Of a stretch of 64,000 nt of DNA, positions 7,885 through 17,054 are shown piece by piece; within the stretch, counting starts at the first letter, position 1; every line of letters starts with the position of its first letter. Source of the DNA: Paenibacillus segetis (GTDB lineage Bacteria; Bacillota; Bacilli; Paenibacillales; Paenibacillaceae); the NCBI RefSeq assembly GCF_014639155.1, contig NZ_BMFT01000003.1, positions 124,001 to 188,000 of the forward strand, given 5' to 3'. The position numbers and the translations under genes are program-made. A model generated the notes under the pieces. The model was not told the DNA's origin. It did no database searches and saw only the letters and a list, made by a program, of their open reading frames with translations.

Positions 7885-9470
7885 ATCGTCCTGCCCCCTT
7901 CGGCCACCGCTTCAAGGGACACTAGCTGCTGATTACTAACTCTCCTCGTTTCCTGTTGCACTACCAATCGTCCCCCTTGGATTACCCAACGATGTGTTGC
8001 TATAAATTCAGCAATCATTTCCTCATGAGTAACCATTACAATGGCTACACCGCGAGAGCGCATTTCCTCACAGTATTGCAGAATTGCAAAAGTGTTTGCG
8101 GCATCTTGACCAAAGGTAGGTTCATCCAGTAGTAACACAGATTTCCCAAGCACCGCAGCACCTGCCACGCTTAACCTTCTCTTTTGCCCAAGCGACAACT
8201 GATACGGGTGTCTTCGTTCTAGTCCCGCCAGCCCAAACTGAGTCAAGATATTGGCAACTCGCTTCGTTTCATCCTGAAGTGATAAAACATCCCCCTTAAG
8301 AGAGTAGGCAATTTCTTCGTATACTTCGTCTGCGATGAACTGGAACTCAGGGTTCTGAAACACAAATCCAATCTCACGGACAGTCCGTTCAATCTTTCGC
8401 TTGCGTTTCTTGATTAGGTCCATGCTTGTTCCCCTCAGCAAATAAGATCCTTCGGAAGGGACTAATCCCAAGAGACTCAGTAATAATGAGCTTTTTCCAG
8501 CTCCATTCGGACCTGTGACAGCGATGAAATCACCCGGATATACCTCGGCGCGTTCAACTTCGATAACTGATTTTCCATACCTCATCCCTCGAAATGATGC
8601 CAACTCTAAAATAGGCTCTGAAGAATGTGCCTCCCCGACAGGAACGGACCTTACCGGTTCAGTCAGCTTAATACCAGCGGGGGATTCCAAGAAATCTTCC
8701 CATACTCCGGGATACCAAATTCCATACTCTTGTAATTCCCGATGAAACTTCTGGAACACATACTCTGGCTCACCCTGCCCGAGAATATTTCCCATCGGAT
8801 CAAATAGTACTACTTTATCTACAAAGTCAATAATTTCTTCAATACGGTGCTCTACGATGATCAAGGTTCGATCCTCTGCAATCACTCGTATAGACTCCCA
8901 GATTTGCTTACGACCTTCTGGGTCAAGCAAGGCCGAAGGTTCATCGAGAAACAATACTTCAGGGTTACTGAGTAGTACCGAGGCTAACGCCAATCGCTGC
9001 TTCATCCCCTGCGACAGTGAATCAATTGGTATGTGAAGCTCATTAAGCTGAAGCCCTACTTGCTGAAGTACTTCTTTCATACACCAAGACATTTGTGACC
9101 GGGATACCCCTAAATTCTCAAGTACAAAAGCCAATTCTTCATCCACGTAAGGCATACAGAACTGCGTGTCTGGATCCTGGAACAGTAATCCCCAGGAAGA
9201 TGGGATAGTCTTCTCGGTACAACGGATGGGTACCTCGATCAACAATGGAATGATGCCTGAAAGCACTTGTAGCAGAGTGGATTTCCCACTCCCGCTAGGT
9301 CCTAGCAAGAGAATCTTCTCTCCACGAAGAACGCTGAAAGAAAGATCTTTGAATATAAATGCCGCTTCTCCTGGGAATTTAAGTCTGAGGTCACGTACTT
9401 TTGCCACTATATCTCTATCCATCTCTTGAGCATGATCCTCAGTAGGTTGTATAGTTTGATGGGCATTCAT
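7881..9470 (-). CDS. ykoD: ECF transporter double ATP-binding protein (YkoD-like)
   Basis: The 529-residue protein is a fusion of two ABC ATPase domains. Domain 1 (about 25-260) carries LLGPSGSGKST (Walker A), LSQGMKQRLALAS (signature) and VLFLDEPSALLD (Walker B). Domain 2 (about 285-515) carries VTGPNGAGKSS, LSLGQKRRLSVAG and VLLLDEPTFGQD. Fused EcfA/EcfA' pairs are typical of the thiamine-related YkoEDC importer. It lies 3 bases after ykoE and overlaps ykoC by 4, so all three are one transcript under the riboswitch. Confidence 0.88.
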   Translation of the reverse strand: MNAHQTIQPTEDHAQEMDRDIVAKVRDLRLKFPGEAAFIFKDLSFSVLRGEKILLLGPSGSGKSTLLQVLSGIIPLLIEVPIRCTEKTIPSSWGLLFQDPDTQFCMPYVDEELAFVLENLGVSRSQMSWCMKEVLQQVGLQLNELHIPIDSLSQGMKQRLALASVLLSNPEVLFLDEPSALLDPEGRKQIWESIRVIAEDRTLIIVEHRIEEIIDFVDKVVLFDPMGNILGQGEPEYVFQKFHRELQEYGIWYPGVWEDFLESPAGIKLTEPVRSVPVGEAHSSEPILELASFRGMRYGKSVIEVERAEVYPGDFIAVTGPNGAGKSSLLLSLLGLVPSEGSYLLRGTSMDLIKKRKRKIERTVREIGFVFQNPEFQFIADEVYEEIAYSLKGDVLSLQDETKRVANILTQFGLAGLERRHPYQLSLGQKRRLSVAGAAVLGKSVLLLDEPTFGQDAANTFAILQYCEEMRSRGVAIVMVTHEEMIAEFIATHRWVIQGGRLVVQQETRRVSNQQLVSLEAVAEGGRTM

Positions 9471-9473
9471 AGA

Positions 9474-10079
9474 CTAATCTTCCAACGCCGCATAATCTTT
9501 GTCTTCTACAGGGCGGAGCAGACTGGTTACCCCGGTTACTTCCACAGCTTTAGCTAGTGCATAGGCTAGATAACCGGCAATTAAAGCGGAACTAACCAAA
9601 CGCATAGCGTATTTAGCTATAAGCAACCAAGTTTCATAATCACTGACATATCCATAATAAATATCAGGAATGACCGAGCCGATAGCAGCAGCAATACCAG
9701 CAAGGGCTGCAACTCCTCCAGAGAATTTCCGATAACGAAATGCCGCAAATACTAATTCGGCAGCAAGACCTTGAATCACACTGTACATGACAAGTTGAAT
9801 ACCCCATTGGCTCCCAAACAGAATCTCGACATGCGCAGCTGCCACTTCTGCGATCAGTGCGACACCAGGCTTACGAATAAGTAAAAATACAAGTGTTGGT
9901 GCCAAGAACCACATACCATAGACAATTTCATCTGCCTGTGGAAATAAAGGGGAGAACAAATTGTATACAGAACTCCAGAAATGATACACCACACCAAGAA
10001 CGATCGATATAAGTACCGTGACGAGCAGATCACTCAGCTTGAGAGTACGGCCTCTCCTTTGAACTACCGTATTTTTCAT
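9474..10079 (-). CDS. ykoE: ECF transporter substrate-binding component (YkoE, thiamine/HMP)
   Basis: This 201-residue S component has about five to six hydrophobic helices. ADEIVYGMWFLAPTLV and QWGIQLVMYSVIQGLAAELVF resemble the conserved segments of YkoE. It would bind the vitamin precursor in the membrane and hand it to the EcfT/ATPase module encoded directly downstream. AGGGAGAGA lies about 7 bases before the ATG. The preceding TPP aptamer makes the thiamine-pathway assignment strong; whether thiamine itself or hydroxymethylpyrimidine is carried is not visible. No ykoF (the extra binding protein of the Bacillus subtilis operon) is present. Confidence 0.87.
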   Translation of the reverse strand: MKNTVVQRRGRTLKLSDLLVTVLISIVLGVVYHFWSSVYNLFSPLFPQADEIVYGMWFLAPTLVFLLIRKPGVALIAEVAAAHVEILFGSQWGIQLVMYSVIQGLAAELVFAAFRYRKFSGGVAALAGIAAAIGSVIPDIYYGYVSDYETWLLIAKYAMRLVSSALIAGYLAYALAKAVEVTGVTSLLRPVEDKDYAALED

Positions 10080-10120
10080 TTTCCCATCTCTCCCTAAATT
10101 TGATTTATTCTCCAGACAAC

Positions 10121-10152
10121 AAAAAAACCGGCTGGATATGCTCAGACGGTTG
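10121..10152 (-). terminator. riboswitch expression-platform terminator
   Basis: On the minus strand AACCGtCTG pairs with CAGcCGGTT and is followed by T7. It lies between the TPP aptamer and ykoE, where ligand binding would favour its formation and stop transcription. Confidence 0.8.
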
Positions 10153-10180
10153 ATAGGCCTAGGGGTACACTTATCCCGGG

Positions 10181-10275
10181 CTTACGATTCTCTACGCTGG
10201 CATTATCCAGATCAGATTAACGGTCCACAGCGGAATATACTGTAATCTCAGCCTGATTCACTCAAGCCCCCGTAT
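10181..10275 (-). promoter_or_regulatory. TPP riboswitch (THI box)
   Basis: The minus strand shows the THI-box landmarks in order: CGGGGGCTTGAG, the pyrimidine-sensing GGCTGAGATTA, and the pyrophosphate-sensing CTGATCTGGATAATGCCAG followed by CGTAGAGAA. The variable arm between the two sensors is of ordinary length. It stands about 100 bases before the ykoE start with a terminator between, so thiamine pyrophosphate should repress the importer. Confidence 0.95.
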
Positions 10276-10435
10276 CCATATTCGATTGATATTACAATAC
10301 AACAATATTTCCAAATTAATCAAGTATTAAAAAATTGAAACCGCCTTCTATATTGATTTCCTCTCTATTCTATGTCAATATAAGCGGAAGTAGTTGTACT
10401 TGCTCTTGTTCATCATAGTGTTAGGAGGATACGAT

Positions 10436-11251
10436 TTGACAGCAAATTGGATGAAATGGATGACTGAACTTTCCTCCAGGAAATGGATCTCACAGCTCAT
10501 GGGAACCTTCTCTCATTCCAGAATTAGCCGATTCATAATACCTGCCTTTATCAAATCCTACGGAATTCCGCTAGATGAGGCAGAGAAGACGATCGGAGAA
10601 TACCGCACGCTGAACGAATTTTTCACTCGCAGATTAAAACCAGGTATGCGACCGATTTATTCAGAAGTAGGAAGCTTGATCAGTCCAGTCGATGCCCTTA
10701 TTACGGCGATGGGAGAAATTAAATCTGGCACCATACTAAATGTAAAAGGTCAGGATTATTCCTTAGATGAACTGCTCAATCACTCTCCACGTGCGGAGAT
10801 ATATAAAAATGGTTTCGTATTTGTACTCTACCTTAGTCCAACCGATTATCATCGGATCCATGCCCCAGTTACGGGCGTTAAATCGGAGAGCGAACATATC
10901 AAGGGGAAAGTATATCCCGTTAATGACTTTGGGATGAGGAATATGAGAACTGTATTAAGCCGCAATGAACGATTGATCACTTATATCTCCCATGAATATG
11001 GAGAAGTAGCCGTGGTTAAGGTTGGTGCCATGAATGTTAGTAGCATTAAATACACGGATAAAGATCGCAAACAATGGAATCAAGGTGACGACCTAGCCTA
11101 TTTTGAATTTGGCTCCACTGTCGTACTGCTTACCAAGAACAATACTTTTCAGCCATTACCAGGGTTAGAGATTGGACAAAAGGTTAAGATGGGTGCTGGG
11201 CTTGGCCGCTTCTATTCATCTGCAACACCTCCTAAAGAACACAAGGATTAA
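10436..11251 (+). CDS. psd: phosphatidylserine decarboxylase proenzyme
   Basis: The product decarboxylates phosphatidylserine to phosphatidylethanolamine at the membrane, using a pyruvoyl group made by self-cleavage. The cleavage site is seen as FEFGSTVVLL near the C-terminus (GST, Ser becoming pyruvoyl). The catalytic LSPTDYHRIHAPVTG (with the DYHR His) and SPVDALIT (Asp) motifs are intact. I place the start at the TTG at 10436 (271 aa): AGGAGG ends 7 bases before it, whereas the ORF extends 14 codons further to another TTG without a ribosome site. The gene is single and is followed by a strong bidirectional terminator. Confidence 0.9.
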   Translation: MTANWMKWMTELSSRKWISQLMGTFSHSRISRFIIPAFIKSYGIPLDEAEKTIGEYRTLNEFFTRRLKPGMRPIYSEVGSLISPVDALITAMGEIKSGTILNVKGQDYSLDELLNHSPRAEIYKNGFVFVLYLSPTDYHRIHAPVTGVKSESEHIKGKVYPVNDFGMRNMRTVLSRNERLITYISHEYGEVAVVKVGAMNVSSIKYTDKDRKQWNQGDDLAYFEFGSTVVLLTKNNTFQPLPGLEIGQKVKMGAGLGRFYSSATPPKEHKD

Positions 11252-11280
11252 CGAAATTATATATCTATCGTGTCAATAAA

Positions 11281-11313
11281 AACAGGGCCATTCTCATAGA
11301 GAATGGTCCTGTT
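11281..11313. terminator. bidirectional terminator
   Basis: A 15-bp stem (AACAGGGCCATTCTC against GAGAATGGTCCTGTT, one G-U pair) with an ATA loop separates psd from the convergent lipoprotein gene. Confidence 0.8.
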
Positions 11314-11331
11314 AACGTTTCTTACTCTTGT

Positions 11332-12258
11332 TTATTTTACAGTAATCGAACCTACCGATGAACTCAGTGACACCTCGGGACCACCACCGTTAATTGTACT
11401 TGTACCTTTTGACACTCCCGAAATTGAACCAAGATCGCTTTGTGCTGTTACATTGCATTCAAGTGATTCTGCAAGCGTAACATTAATTTTACCGACATCA
11501 GTTGTAGCTGTAAGACTGCTATCCTTGTCCATTTGAGTGATGCCCAATTCGAGACTTCCCATTTCGGTATCTAGAGATGACTTCCCGGTAATATGTGCAT
11601 CGCCGATCGTGATAAGTCCAACTTCATTATGTACTAGGAATGTACCTTTCAAATTTTGTAGACTAACGTTCCCAACATCGTTAGAGATGTCGTATGTTTC
11701 AATGCTCTCAGGAATCTGAACAACATAGTCAATCACAAATTCAGAAAATCCATACTTACTACTCGCCCAATCCCATAACGTTTGTTTTGGATTGTCCTTG
11801 GAATAAGCATATATCTGTATTTGATCCCCGCTTACATTCACAGAAACCTCAGCTTGATCCAAAATTTTCTCAACCTTTTTCTTATGAGTAGCTGAATTTG
11901 AAGCATAAATCGCAACATCTACGATGATTTGGTCTCCCGAAGTAGATTTCAGCTCAATGTTACCCACGGTGTGATCTATTTTTAGTTTAGTTACATCATT
12001 AACCTCATCCGTAACTGTAAACTTTTTAGAGACCCCTTTGGTTTTTAAATCTTTGACAAGGTCCAGCGACATATTATGTAGCCCAGCTCCGACACTTCCT
12101 ACCGCATTTCCTAATGATTCAGTTATCGATTTCATCGCACCTTCAATTGCCCCATCTACTGAATCAGCACTATTATTGGATCTTCCATCACAACCAGCCA
12201 ACAATGTAAGTGTAATGACAGCAGCACATATACTTAATGATTTATGGTACTTCTTCAT
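11332..12258 (-). CDS. lipoprotein with DUF4097-type beta-repeat domain
   Basis: This 308-residue exported lipoprotein has a signal peptide ending in LTLLAGC (Cys about 23), the lipidation box. The rest consists of repeated short beta-strand units: VGNIELKSTSGD, VGNVSLQNLKGT, MGSLELGITQ, VGKINVTLAES and LGSISGVSKG. These are typical of the DUF4097 adhesin-like beta-helix family. The repeated (D/S)-x-G-x-(I/V) steps suggest a right-handed parallel beta-helix outside the membrane. No binding partner can be inferred. It lies downstream of and on the same strand as an AraC regulator, 172 bases away. Confidence 0.75.
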   Translation of the reverse strand: MKKYHKSLSICAAVITLTLLAGCDGRSNNSADSVDGAIEGAMKSITESLGNAVGSVGAGLHNMSLDLVKDLKTKGVSKKFTVTDEVNDVTKLKIDHTVGNIELKSTSGDQIIVDVAIYASNSATHKKKVEKILDQAEVSVNVSGDQIQIYAYSKDNPKQTLWDWASSKYGFSEFVIDYVVQIPESIETYDISNDVGNVSLQNLKGTFLVHNEVGLITIGDAHITGKSSLDTEMGSLELGITQMDKDSSLTATTDVGKINVTLAESLECNVTAQSDLGSISGVSKGTSTINGGGPEVSLSSSVGSITVK

Positions 12259-12430
12259 AATATCCCCCTCTTACTATACATTTCAGGTAATTCGTACGCT
12301 TTTGACGGTCATCTTCATGTTCCAGTATATCCCACCAGGGAATATTCACAAACAGTCTGAAGACGTAAATCCAACTAGACCTAAGTCGGGGGGGATAAAA
12401 CCGTCTTACAAAGAAGTTATGATATAACCA

Positions 12431-13216
12431 TTATCTGATCTCAGAAGGGCTTTTACCCGTGTATTGCTTGAATTGACGGCTGAAAAAGAAAATATCGCGA
12501 TACCCAAGGGCATCCGCTACCTCGGTCACATTCATACCGGCATGAAGCAACAAATGCTGCGCCCGATCAATTCTGGATTTAATAATATACGACTGTACTG
12601 ACATGCCAATAATTTCCTTGAATTTAATTGAAAAATAACGTGGAGATAATCCTGCGCGAGCTGCTAAATCTTCAACCTTATGAGGAAGTCCGGGATGCTG
12701 AACAACATAATTCGCTATTTCGTGAATCACCTCATTCAACTGGTTGCTAACCTTCTTCTCTATGGGTAGCTGACGTTCCTCTCGCAGCAGATGAATCAGC
12801 AATTGTTTCAGAATAAGCCGTGCTTCCTCTTCTGCAGCATAAGCATTTATGAGAAATAGACGAACATATCTAGCCAGCATATATTCAAAATCAAGCGTAT
12901 CCTCTAGAATACGGTATGATCCTGGCACTTCCGTTACCGGTTCATTAATATCAAAGTGTATATAGGTTAGCACTAGTGGACGCTGTGGATTGTGTGTAGC
13001 GGTTGTATAATCCCCACGTTTGAATAGGAAACAGCTACCTTTACTAACTGCAAAAGACTGACCATTCAGTACGATCGTACCTTCGCCGCTCCATACGTAG
13101 AACAAATCATAATTCTGAAGCGGAATTTCCCGCTTACGCCATTTCCAGCCCGGTTCACACACAATCTTAGCGAAGGCTGGCTTTAATTCAAATGAGGTTG
13201 GTGAAACGTGAAGCAT
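12431..13216 (-). CDS. AraC-family transcriptional regulator
   Basis: The 261-residue protein has an N-terminal cupin-like sensing part (YDLFYVWSGEGTIVLNG at about 38-54) and a C-terminal pair of helix-turn-helix motifs. The first is VEDLAARAGLSPRYFSIKFK. The second is VTEVADALGYRDIFFFSRQF, followed by TGKSP, the AraC hallmark ending. GGGAGG lies 6 bases before the ATG. The architecture resembles regulators of sugar utilisation, but no sugar operon is adjacent, so the effector is unknown. It is divergent from the aminotransferase gene with 237 bases between, which may hold a shared control region. Confidence 0.88.
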   Translation of the reverse strand: MLHVSPTSFELKPAFAKIVCEPGWKWRKREIPLQNYDLFYVWSGEGTIVLNGQSFAVSKGSCFLFKRGDYTTATHNPQRPLVLTYIHFDINEPVTEVPGSYRILEDTLDFEYMLARYVRLFLINAYAAEEEARLILKQLLIHLLREERQLPIEKKVSNQLNEVIHEIANYVVQHPGLPHKVEDLAARAGLSPRYFSIKFKEIIGMSVQSYIIKSRIDRAQHLLLHAGMNVTEVADALGYRDIFFFSRQFKQYTGKSPSEIR

Positions 13217-13453
13217 GCTCTTCCCTCCTAGAGAAAAAATAGTGCAAAGGACCTCTTACTTGTCCATTATTTTTATTATACCTCTAATTGCCAAACACTG
13301 AAGATATTTTCACGTTACCACATCCTATATATGTTCATAATTACCGGAATATCAGTTTGTTTTGATCGTGACGGTTCTATAGTGAGATGATATAATGTTA
13401 GGCAGTTAAAGCGGCACTGTCATATACCAAAGTGATCGGAAGGATGAAATGTA

Positions 13454-14749
13454 ATGAACCCACTTGCGGAACAGTTGAATCAACACCTAAAGTCCGGCAA
13501 TCCCTATATCTACGATATGTTGTCTACTCTAGGCCAAGAGATTTATTTCCCTAAGGAAGGCATTCTGAGTCAGTCTGCAGAAGCATCCGCTAACGCCAAG
13601 AAATTTAATGCCACGATTGGTATTGCTACAGAAAATGGTGGCCCGATGCATCTGGCTGCTATCCAAGAAACACTATCAGCATACAAGCCACAAGATTTGT
13701 ATCCTTACGCCCCCCCTGCGGGAAAACCAGAACTACGGAGTGTATGGCGTGACAAAATGATTGGAGAGAATCCAGCACTTGCGGACAAATCCTTTGGTAA
13801 TCCCGTTGTTACGAACGCACTTACGCATGGCCTCAGTATTGTAGCTGACTTGTTCGTTAATGAAGGCGATGCGGTGATCTATCCCGATAAGAACTGGGAG
13901 AACTACGAGTTGACTTTCGGCATCCGCCGTCACGGATCTATCGTTAACTACCCGCTCTTTACTGAGGACATGACTTTTAATAGTGCAGGACTTCGCGAGG
14001 CTCTCTTAGCACAACAAGGCAAAGGCAAGGCTGTCGTTATTCTTAACTTCCCTAACAACCCAACTGGCTACACTCCCGGGGCGAAGGAAGGCGAAGAAAT
14101 CGTTGCCGCTTTGGTTGAAGCTGCTGATGCTGGTATTAATCTTGTAGTTGTTACGGACGATGCCTATTTCGGTTTGTTCTTCGAGGACTCTTTAACCGAG
14201 TCGCTATTCGGTAAGCTAGCAGGACTTCATCCCCGTATCTTGCCTGTGAAGGTAGATGGTGCAACGAAAGAAGAATTCGTATGGGGCTTCCGTGTAGGCT
14301 TCATCACATTTGCTGCGGAGCACAAGGACGTCCTAGCAGCACTGGAACAAAAAACGCTCGGGATTATTCGTGCTACGATCTCCAGCGGCTCCCATCCTTC
14401 ACAATCATTTGTTCTTAGAGCACTGAAATCACCAGAGTTTGAAGCACAGAAGGAAGAGAAGTTCGTCATTATGAAGGGACGCGCCAATAAGGTTAAATCA
14501 CTATTGGACAGCGGTAAATATGATGACGTTTGGGAATACTATCCATTTAATTCAGGTTACTTCATGTGCCTTAAGTTAAAAGACGTTAACGCTGAAGCAC
14601 TTCGTCAGCATTTGATTCATGAATATGGCGTAGGAACAATCGCTTTAGGCGATCACGATCTTCGCATCGCTTTCTCTTGTATTGCTGAGGAAGACTTAGA
14701 AGAACTGTTTGATCTCGTTTACAAAGGTGTTCAAGACCTGCAAAATTAA
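13454..14749 (+). CDS. class I/II PLP-dependent aminotransferase
   Basis: This 431-residue enzyme has the fold-type I aminotransferase pattern. LYPYAPPAGKPELR is the substrate-entry segment, VVILNFPNNPTGYTP carries the Asn of the PLP pocket, and VVVTDDAYFGL carries the Asp/Tyr pair. In GATKEEFVWGFRVGF the Lys should form the internal aldimine and the Arg binds the PLP phosphate. A C-terminal FNSGYFMCLKL and RIAFSC complete the domain. GGAAGGATG stands just before the ATG. Substrate is not identifiable; it is not one of the closely conserved aspartate or branched-chain enzymes. It stands alone between a divergent AraC regulator and a sporulation peptide gene. Confidence 0.85.
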   Translation: MNPLAEQLNQHLKSGNPYIYDMLSTLGQEIYFPKEGILSQSAEASANAKKFNATIGIATENGGPMHLAAIQETLSAYKPQDLYPYAPPAGKPELRSVWRDKMIGENPALADKSFGNPVVTNALTHGLSIVADLFVNEGDAVIYPDKNWENYELTFGIRRHGSIVNYPLFTEDMTFNSAGLREALLAQQGKGKAVVILNFPNNPTGYTPGAKEGEEIVAALVEAADAGINLVVVTDDAYFGLFFEDSLTESLFGKLAGLHPRILPVKVDGATKEEFVWGFRVGFITFAAEHKDVLAALEQKTLGIIRATISSGSHPSQSFVLRALKSPEFEAQKEEKFVIMKGRANKVKSLLDSGKYDDVWEYYPFNSGYFMCLKLKDVNAEALRQHLIHEYGVGTIALGDHDLRIAFSCIAEEDLEELFDLVYKGVQDLQN

Positions 14750-14807
14750 ATAAAAATATCCCGATCCCTCACCAGAACAATCGCCCAAGCATGTCATTCG
14801 CCCCTTT

Positions 14808-14816
14808 CATACAATA
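14808..14816 (+). promoter_or_regulatory. candidate sigma-K/sigma-E -10 element
   Basis: CATACAATA fits both the sigma-K -10 (CATA-N3-TA) and the sigma-E -10 (CATACA-T). It lies 43 bases before the start of the YjcZ-like peptide gene. The -35 side is weak, so the assignment rests on the -10 and on gene context. Confidence 0.45.
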
Positions 14817-14858
14817 CGGTGTAAGAACAAATTCTTAAAATTTGAAAGGGGAATGTAT

Positions 14859-14984
14859 ATGAGTGGAATTATTGAAGAACGTGGCGGTTGTAGTTGTAGT
14901 TGTGGAGCAGGCCTTTGGACCAGCACTGGTGTAATCTTGGTTCTCTTTATCCTCTTAGTGATCGTGAGCCGCGCGTTCATCTAA
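14859..14984 (+). CDS. short Cys-rich single-membrane-segment peptide (YjcZ-like sporulation peptide)
   Basis: The 41-residue peptide is encoded after GAAAGGGG with 7 bases to the ATG at 14859. An in-frame ATG two codons earlier is too close to the ribosome site. The N-terminal half is polar with a C-x-C-x-C cluster (GGCSCSCGAG). The C-terminal half is one hydrophobic helix, VILVLFILLVIVSRAFI. That layout and the ending FILLVIV...FI resemble the YjcZ-type peptides widespread in spore formers. A sporulation-type -10 lies upstream and a strong terminator follows, so it is a stand-alone transcription unit. Confidence 0.75.
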   Translation: MSGIIEERGGCSCSCGAGLWTSTGVILVLFILLVIVSRAFI

Positions 14985-15018
14985 GCAACAAACTCTACAA
15001 AGCTCGATTATAATAAGC

Positions 15019-15056
15019 AAAAATGGATACCGCATTGGAGCGGTATCCATTTTTTT
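15019..15056. terminator. strong bidirectional terminator
   Basis: AAAATGGATACCGC pairs perfectly with GCGGTATCCATTTT around a 6-base loop, followed by extra T residues. It serves the short peptide gene (plus) and ecsB (minus). Confidence 0.9.
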
Positions 15057-15064
15057 GGTTGATT

Positions 15065-16279
15065 CTATTCCTCTTCTTCTTTACTCCATTTACGTGACCA
15101 ATTTGCCCGCAACGCGAACACCAGAAGTAATCCCGCAGCAAGCGTTCCTATTGTTAACAACAGGTCCCCACCGGGAACAACAATCATCGGTACCCACATC
15201 AGAACACTTAATCCGAGAAGTAACTGTGATATCAAACGAAGCACAGTTTCCATTCGTATGCCCTCAGGGATCGGGTAATACGAAGCTGCAGGAGAATCTT
15301 TATGAACATGGCGCAGTGTCGTAAGCTGAGTCCCCGTTAAGAAAATAAAGAATAAATAAATCGCAGCCCCAACCCAGGAGCCACTATTCCATCCGGTAAG
15401 AACCATACCTAGTAATGTAAGCCTAATTACAATGCCCAATAACTCACTTCGGATTAATGTTTTGATAAGCAGGAAACGATAGGCTGTTTTCTTCTCCCAT
15501 GGAATCCGATTGCCAATCTTAGAAAGTAGACGGCGTCTAACAACTTTCTGCCCTTCCGCAGCTACATCCACAAACCATCCAAGCAATAACATTACCCGAG
15601 CAGCTCCTGTTTTCTCGGCCGCGATCAGATTCTCCCACGGTACGGCATGTCTCATTGGAAAACGTAAAGACAGGATGTAATTTACACTAACCAGCACCGT
15701 GAAGAGCGCACTTTTCCAAGCGGGTTGCCACAACCATGCTGCTAACATCAGAAGGATGAAGCACCAACGTAACAACCTATAACCTGCTCTTGCCCTTACC
15801 GTTGTAATACGGAGCTCTTGCCAAGCACCATATCCACTTAAGAGTTTTAGCCCTAACAAGACGATTAACATCAGCCATAAAGGCTGCGTGGAGGTGCCGC
15901 TTCGGATATAAAGTGGCCAAAGTGTTAGGGTAATAACATACAGCCCGATTAACTTATAAATGATCCCACTTCGGTAAGCAGGTGCCAAATATTCCTTCAT
16001 CTTCGTTTCCTGCGGGAGCAGGAAGATAAGATCCGCAGGTTGTACATATGTTCTAAACCCGGAATACACTGTGAGCGGTCCAATCAGAATCAACATGATC
16101 CAGCGAACGGGTAGACCAGGAGGCAAGTCCTGAAGAAAAGAAGTATACCAAGCAGAGAACGCGATAAACAACAGAAGGAGTAGTACAGCAACCCCACTTT
16201 GCATAACATAGGGGAAATAAGGAAGTACTTTACTCCAGAACGATGCTTTGCGCCGACTACGTAGCGCCTTGAGTTCCAT
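15065..16279 (-). CDS. ecsB: ABC transporter membrane protein EcsB
   Basis: This 404-residue polytopic protein has about eight hydrophobic segments. An N-terminal ELKALRSRRKASFWSKVLPY, then PADLIFLLPQETKMKEYLAPAYR, are typical of EcsB. It starts 3 bases after the ecsA stop. In Bacillus the EcsAB exporter influences protein secretion, intramembrane proteolysis and competence; the exported substrate is not settled. ATG start; the preceding gene end supplies the ribosome site. No truncation is seen. Confidence 0.85.
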   Translation of the reverse strand: MELKALRSRRKASFWSKVLPYFPYVMQSGVAVLLLLLFIAFSAWYTSFLQDLPPGLPVRWIMLILIGPLTVYSGFRTYVQPADLIFLLPQETKMKEYLAPAYRSGIIYKLIGLYVITLTLWPLYIRSGTSTQPLWLMLIVLLGLKLLSGYGAWQELRITTVRARAGYRLLRWCFILLMLAAWLWQPAWKSALFTVLVSVNYILSLRFPMRHAVPWENLIAAEKTGAARVMLLLGWFVDVAAEGQKVVRRRLLSKIGNRIPWEKKTAYRFLLIKTLIRSELLGIVIRLTLLGMVLTGWNSGSWVGAAIYLFFIFLTGTQLTTLRHVHKDSPAASYYPIPEGIRMETVLRLISQLLLGLSVLMWVPMIVVPGGDLLLTIGTLAAGLLLVFALRANWSRKWSKEEEE

Positions 16280-16282
16280 AAG

Positions 16283-17029
16283 TTAACCCTCGTCCTTAAC
16301 CAAGGCGTAGAAAATATTCTCAAGTGTTGCGCCTGGTGTTTTCGCTTGTTCCGCAATTTCGGTTAGTGTTCCTTGAGCGATTACAGCGCCCCGATGAAGT
16401 ACGATAAAACGATCACAATAGTTTTCTATCGTCGACAAAATATGTGAGCTAAGCAGAATAGAGGATCCGCTCTCCTTCATTTCCAGCATAAAATCAAGCA
16501 AAGAACGAATGCCTAATGGGTCAAGTCCAAGAAACGGCTCATCTATAATGTAGAGGGGTGGTCGTGCGACAAAAGCGCACATGATCATTACCTTCTGCTT
16601 CATTCCTTTGGATAAATGCATAGATAGGCTGTCCGCCTTCTCCTCCATATGAAATAGCTTCAGTAATCGCTCAGATCGCTCCAGATAAGCCTCCGGTTCC
16701 ACACCATAGGCACGAGCTGCAAATTCAAGATGTTCCCTTACCGTTAATTCCTCATACAGTAGAGGGGATTCTGGGACAAAGGCTAGTGAAGATTGATAGA
16801 CCTCCGGATTCTCATCCCTTGTTCTCCCGTGCACAAGAATACCACCATGGTGTGGGGCCATTAGGCCCAGAATATGCTTCATTGTTGTGCTTTTTCCCGC
16901 GCCATTCAGTCCAATCAGGCCAACCATTTCTCCTGGTTTCACTTCAAAGCTAATATCATGAAGTACCGGACGACCCAAGCTGTAGCCGCCACTTAGCTCC
17001 TCAATTTGCAATACGGGCGTTTCACTCAA
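16283..17029 (-). CDS. ecsA: ABC transporter ATP-binding protein EcsA
   Basis: This 248-residue ABC ATPase has GLIGLNGAGKSTT (Walker A, about 36-48), LSKGMKQKVMIMC (signature) and LYIIDEPFLGLDP (Walker B), plus SSHIL with the switch His. Length and order are standard. GGGGAG lies before the ATG. It is followed directly by ecsB and preceded, with only 25 bases between, by the helicase gene on the same strand, so all three may share a transcript. The usual ecs neighbour hit is not next to it. Confidence 0.88.
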   Translation of the reverse strand: MSETPVLQIEELSGGYSLGRPVLHDISFEVKPGEMVGLIGLNGAGKSTTMKHILGLMAPHHGGILVHGRTRDENPEVYQSSLAFVPESPLLYEELTVREHLEFAARAYGVEPEAYLERSERLLKLFHMEEKADSLSMHLSKGMKQKVMIMCAFVARPPLYIIDEPFLGLDPLGIRSLLDFMLEMKESGSSILLSSHILSTIENYCDRFIVLHRGAVIAQGTLTEIAEQAKTPGATLENIFYALVKDEG

Positions 17030-17054
17030 TGCTTACTCCCCCTTAACTTGATTA

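Noticed and set aside
12038-12427. 129-codon plus-strand open frame over the lipoprotein start region
   Set aside because: It runs antisense through a gene with a clear lipoprotein signal and repeat structure, has no ribosome site and no recognisable motif.
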